64,000 nt of DNA from Epiperipatus broadwayi (taxonomy: Eukaryota; Onychophora; Udeonychophora; Euonychophora; Peripatidae), in the NCBI GenBank assembly GCA_028023455.1, contig JAQFVV010012394.1, positions 31,340,885 through 31,404,884 on the forward strand, read 5' to 3'. The notes under the pieces were generated by a model. The model saw nothing but the letters and a program-made list of their open reading frames with translations. It was not told where the DNA came from and made no database searches. Made by a program: the position numbers and the translations under genes. Positions 59,284-64,000 of the stretch are shown here, one piece after another; position 1 is the first letter of the stretch, and the number at the start of each line of letters is the position of its first letter.

Positions 59284-60261
59284 TGTAAGTTCCAGGTATA
59301 AGAATGTCTGTATTTCAAATCTTATATTAATATTGATTTTTAATTATAGCATTTTTTTATAAAAATAATCAAATAAATATGTGTTTAATTTTTTTCATTG
59401 TATATGACATTTCATTTGACAACAATCCATTAAATTATTGTTTCTTATTTTTTATTTTATTGTCTTTTTGTAAATTCTTATCTTCCTAATTTTAATTACA
59501 TTGATTAGTTTATTAAATTGTTAATCGTGTATTTTTTATTATTATTGCAATTATTTTTATTTAAACATTTTTTTGCCCACCATTCATGATTCTGAATATT
59601 ATCACTATAAATATATGTTTTCAAATTCAACCGTGTATATATAAACTAGACAATTATATTCACATTTTTTTCAGTAAAAAAAGTTTATAATGCAATTTTA
59701 CGAATAAAAATTATATCAATACATCATAAATTACATAGTAATTATCATTCTGTCAATGTTATTACAAAGAACTGCTTTCAACAAGACATTTGCTAGAGAA
59801 ATGAAAAACAAATTCGCTTTCTTCTGTCAAAAGAGAAGAATTTTAATATCTGTTTTTATTATGATCATGTAGAAATGTCGGCACACTTATGTATATATTT
59901 TTTATTTACTAAGTATTCACTAAGATATATTTAATATATCAAAGATATATGTAAAAATATTTTTAAACACGTGACAAAATTGGTTTATCGGAATGAAAAT
60001 AAGACTATAAACAAACAATAGTTGGCCATCCATATCACTGTAAAGAATCCAGCGATTATTCCTGAAGATATATTATCACCTCTTTTCAGATATAACATAA
60101 TGATATTAATCGATTAAAAATGTTATCCATCTTATGAATAGATAGAGAGCCCAATCACACAGCTGAATTATTTATTCCTCCATTCTGTCCTGTTCATTAC
60201 TCAGATCTTTAATTCCACATATCTTATCCTATCTCTTATATAATGATCCAAACGAAGTGGT
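59284..60261. other. AT-rich DNA, no gene seen
   Basis: No coding signal or shared repeat recognised. Confidence 0.45.
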
Positions 60262-60420
60262 AGATCGCATCGCACCGCACCGCACTACCAAAGGGCGCCA
60301 TCTAGGCATTTGAGCCTAGAAAAATTTATAAAGTAGGCAGATACGCGCTGTTAGGATTCCACTTTATTTACCTATTTAGATCGTTAGCCCATTGTCACTA
60401 GCTCAGTGGAATAGCAGAGA
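60262..60420 (-). mobile_element. SINE family C copy
   Basis: The minus strand has GAGCTAGTGACAATGGGCTA (A-box region) and TTTTTCTAGGCTCAAATGCC then TAGATGGCGCCC (B-box region), collinear with 58,787-58,945. Next to it is a short CGCAC/CGCAT-rich run at about 60,267-60,287. Confidence 0.65.
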
Positions 60421-61094
60421 TTTAATAATATCATTTACTAGTATATAAAAGAATAAAGTAAGCCACTGCCAGTAATTATCATACAAACAGATTTATTTAT
60501 GCACATATATATAAGATTTAAAATTATTTTAGTATTAGTTTTACATTTTAACATTATTTTTAACTTTACCTTAGATTTTAATTTACATTTTAATTTCTAT
60601 TATATTATAAGTTTACATTTTAATTAAGTTCGCACAGATGGGATTATAAAAGCTTGTTATAATAAGTTGCTATAGATCGGTTACATAGATTACACGGTTA
60701 AAAACATTCCAAAGTAAACATAAATGATCAAAATACAAAATTATTGATTACTGACAATTGCATAGGGAATTATAAGAAACCCTCCAGTATTCATCGTAAG
60801 ATACTTGCATCGTCACCAATAACTTAAAAGACATCCGAATAAATACATTTTAGATACTCACCGTAAGGTATCATTATTTATCGAATGTCTATATATTTTG
60901 ATCAAATATGAAAACGCAAAACATAGTTAACCGATAAACAATCCATGCAAGCGTCTATAAACAACTTAAATTTAATGCATTTTTATTTAGGGTCGAGTAT
61001 AAATACTACATAGATTTGCATTGAAATTAAAATATTCTATCCCTATTTAACCTTAGGCTAAAATTCGCCGTCAAACTGTCATCAATCCATCTGA

Positions 61095-61439
61095 TACATC
61101 GATGTATTCAATGTAATACGAAATACGGCAGCACCAAAAGAATTAAGAAAGACATTGACTCTCAATCAGATAGGAATATTACATCTATCTAACGAGAAGA
61201 ACAATAAAAAAAAACTCCATAGAAAGGAACTGCGTTCTCCGTCTTATAATTCCTTCCATAGGCAAACGGGTGAGTGCGGCGTATATATAAACGATTCTGC
61301 CCGTAGTGAATCTCCGATTACATATACTAACTACATCAATATATCCAATCCATTGACCCAATCTAACAACGACATAAATAACCTAAGATTACCCTCCCCT
61401 AATATAACTTTACAAATCTATACAGCCATTCACGCCTGA
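61095..61439 (+). CDS. Orphan open frame, about 115 codons, function unknown
   Basis: The frame is open from just after a TGA at 61,092 to a TGA at 61,437. It has no ATG start; the first usable alternative is TTG at 61,155. Its composition (Asn, Ser, Pro, Arg; contains YNSFHRQTGECGVYINDSAR) differs from the Phe/Tyr/Ile-rich chance frames, and it lies in a GC-richer patch. It could be an exon of a host gene, a fragment of a transposable element or chance. No domain is recognised. Confidence 0.2.
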   Translation, partial: YIDVFNVIRNTAAPKELRKTLTLNQIGILHLSNEKNNKKKLHRKELRSPSYNSFHRQTGECGVYINDSARSESPITYTNYINISNPLTQSNNDINNLRLPSPNITLQIYTAIHA

Positions 61440-62429
61440 CTTAAGTTTAACATTTTTATAATTAATTTAACGGAAAACAACAATCATAATAAAACTTAAA
61501 GAACAAAAAATAAATAAATGGAAATGATTTTACAAAATAAATAAGAAAAAAAATACATCAAATAACATTATTAATTTAGTTTGGTCAGATAGGAAACTAA
61601 TGCAATTATTTTAAATACGAAAAGTTTTTAACTTAATGTTCATTAATTGTAAAGTTCTTACGGTTTTAAACAGTTCATCTTTATCTGTCGTTTGTAAGTT
61701 TAAACGGGAATTCCCACGCCGTCCTGAAGATATTGGTATACATTTAGCCGATGTTTTATTTATTCATTCGGAGGTTTTTTAATTTAGTTGGTCCTCAATG
61801 TAGGAAACGATAGTTCATTTCTCCCTTCTTTAACAGCTGAAAGAATTGACCGTGCGTCTGTCAATTCCTCCAACTACATATAGTCACATCGTAATAATCA
61901 ATTTCCAGTCACTAGTCACTGATTAATAATTTCCCAAATTTTCCTTTTATATTAATGTGAAGGATTGAATTTACATTACGTCATCGATGAGATGATCCTT
62001 TTCGTTGAGGTCCGATTCCATAGGGATTTCTTCTTATTTGCTAACAGTTTTTATTGTTTTTTTATCTGACAGGTGTTTTTACATTTAAATGCTGAAGGCT
62101 GGTTTACATTTAACTAATTAACAATCATTTCCATTTCTAATTAATTACCCTGTTTTCCAAATCAAAATATATTTAAAGACAGATTTAGAGATATAATTTT
62201 ATCTCCAAATCTTTTTAAAATTTAGTTTTAAAAATACCTTTTTCTTTAATAAAAATTTTATTTTAATAATTTTTATTATCTGTGCGACTTAATATATAAG
62301 AGTTTAAGACGATATTTTAATTTCAATTTTTAATTTTTAAAGAAAGTTTTTAAATGCGAACTTTTTATTTTAACTTGTTTAATAATTATATATAAAAAAA
62401 CAATGTAACGAACGTCTGTGCTCGTTACA
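61440..62429. other. No gene seen
   Basis: A GC-richer patch at 61,700-62,040 was not identified. The rest is AT-rich with short runs. Confidence 0.4.
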
Positions 62430-62925
62430 CTTATATTATCCTGCAAAGTCATTTTTTCACTTTCTCTTCATTTCTTTTTACCATTTCTTCTACAGTCTTT
62501 ATTAAACTATTCTTCTGTACATGTCCAATCTAGTTTTATTCATATCTCTAATTTTATCAATTGGTCATTTTCCCCATGCTTTCTAAAGCTTCCTCATATG
62601 TCATTTTATTTATCTAGCTAACTTTCTTCATTCTTCCCTATATCCACATTTTATAGGTCATCAATCGATTCCTATTTCTTTTACTCACTGTCTACATTAC
62701 ACAAACATACAACAATACACCTCACATACAATACTTCATTGATTAATCTTTTCCTTAATTTCCTCTTCAAGGGTCCACAGAGTGTTTTTCACTGTCCAAA
62801 TCTCACAACCATACAATGATATGCACCGCCCATAACATTTACTAATTAACCTGTTTCTTAATTTCCCTTTCAATGGTCCACATATAAATTTATTTATCTT
62901 AATATAATAATACATAAATTTTAAA
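62430..62925 (-). pseudogene. LINE reverse transcriptase C-terminal fragment, decayed
   Basis: Minus-strand frames give LKGKLRNRLISKCYGR, then YGCEIWTVKN, corresponding to the LYGCETWTL block of invertebrate LINE C-termini. These are followed by KMWIWGRMKKVS, INKMTYEEALESMGKM and a YIGHVQKNSLIKTVEEMV stretch, matching the usual order MWCYRRML, VTNEEVLRRV, WIGHxLRxxxLLKTVLEG. Stops and frameshifts are frequent. It differs from the RTE-like copies in the window, so it is a separate, older LINE family. A partial duplication of its CTTTYAANGGTCCACA segment is seen at about 62,765 and 62,869. Confidence 0.7.
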
Positions 62926-64000
62926 GCATTCTAATTTAAATATGATATGAGACAGATGACAGCCTCTTTCTTTGATCAGTAAAGATGTCTTATTATTTAG
63001 TGCTTGTTTATATATATATACTTGTTTCAAATTAATTAGCTGACTTTTTATGCAAAAACACACACACATATATAGTATAAAGTATATTCAATGCATCAGC
63101 TAAATAGCTTTTAAAATATCCTTTGTTCATTTATTCCAATACTACTAATTCGTCAATTCATCCCATGTTATTATTATGCAAAAGACTATTGTTCTTTGAT
63201 TATTCACTTTCTACTATTTTTTTTTTTTAAAAACTGCCTCAATAACTTTTAGGAATTGTATTAATGTAAAATCTTAAGTGCCAAGGGCATGTAAATATAT
63301 TTACCTCAGAACAGTTTTTGCATTGAAATAACTTATTTCAAGTCTGGTGCAAATGGAAGTTCAAAATTTCTACTTTTGATATAGTACAGGCTGATTTGAA
63401 TAAAATTGAAATAGATATATAATTTTTTAAGAAAATAATATAAATATTTTTACTATAAGTGTGAAGTATCAAAAATAAAATTGGAATAAGTGCAAATAAA
63501 TTAATGCTGACTTTAATTAACTGTTTAGCAATTTGACCTTTTTTTGTTCCACCCATTGAGAGTGCTTGAAAATGTTCATTTTCACTACTATATAAAATCT
63601 TTATTTTATATTAACCTTTCCATTCATCTTCACAGGCAAGTTTTGTGTGAAATTTTTAGCAATTAAAAAGTTGGATTTTTTTTTGCTGGTGAAATTTTGT
63701 AAAACTTTTTTTTGTATGGCTTTAAAATTTTTATATATTTACATTCTAATGTTTTAGTTACAAAAATATCAAAAGATGGCAGGAAAAATTGAATAATCAC
63801 TATGTAAAAGGAACTGAACCTCTTGTCTTATGAATAGAGATTATTTCTTTGGTGATCATAAACTTTACCAAGTGTATTCCATGGAAATATTATGATCATC
63901 TAAAAACTTGATTTTTTATTAAGTTTATGATTATATTGTTATCATAATTGTGTCATAATTATTAAAAATCAAAAATAAATATTTTCATCTGAATATTATT
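62926..64000. other. AT-rich DNA, no gene seen
   Basis: Short AT and CA runs (about 63,058-63,075) only. No exon or TE family was recognised up to the window end. Confidence 0.45.

Overview
This window looks like gene-poor, strongly AT-rich DNA from an invertebrate animal, either intergenic or deep intronic. I see no convincing host protein-coding exon, no rRNA gene, no functional tRNA gene and no CRISPR array. Nearly everything recognisable is transposable-element DNA. The animal assignment rests on the mix of retroelements: RTE-like and other non-LTR retrotransposons, Penelope-like elements with a GIY-YIG-type endonuclease remnant, tRNA-derived SINEs and non-autonomous inverted-repeat elements. 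The phylum cannot be fixed from the sequence alone; mollusc or arthropod would both fit.

Layout. 1-9 kb: a 3' fragment of an RTE-like element, then a 1.65 kb inverted-repeat element flanked by a perfect 71-bp direct repeat, then SINE copies including a tandemly amplified SINE array. 10-12.4 kb: a 1.37 kb DNA-transposon-like element with an 8-bp target-site duplication, and an inverted SINE pair. 16.6-25 kb: decayed LINE and Penelope pieces, two large palindromic elements carrying hammerhead-ribozyme-like motifs, and a decayed RTE copy interrupted by a 244-bp inverted-repeat insertion. 25.5-27.2 kb and 32.6-35 kb: two longer LINE copies of different families, each broken by a few stops or frameshifts. 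35-44 kb: a tRNA-Ala-like relic, a GC-rich repeat, old LINE and Penelope copies, and a fold-back. 46-48 kb: SINE copies. 52.4-54.6 kb: an unexplained stretch of higher GC. 54.6-57.1 kb: the only long intact reading frame, an 800-codon RTE-like endonuclease/reverse transcriptase truncated at its 5' end. 58.8-60.4 kb: SINEs and the best-preserved hammerhead-bearing element. 62.4-62.9 kb: another LINE tail.

The two observations most worth following are (i) a dispersed family with terminal inverted repeats, here called family B, at 19.0-19.7, 21.5-22.0, 43.4 and 59.0-59.3 kb, in which the hammerhead core (CTGATGA, stem II, GAAA, closing stem I) recurs, and (ii) the 3,979-5,630 element, whose 71-bp perfect flanking duplication is far longer than known DNA transposases make. 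The autonomous elements here (RTE-like, LINE, Penelope-like) are the plausible sources of enzyme for the SINEs. No partner is visible for the inverted-repeat elements. SINE families are named A and C, and an unclassified repeat D, for convenience; these are not database names.
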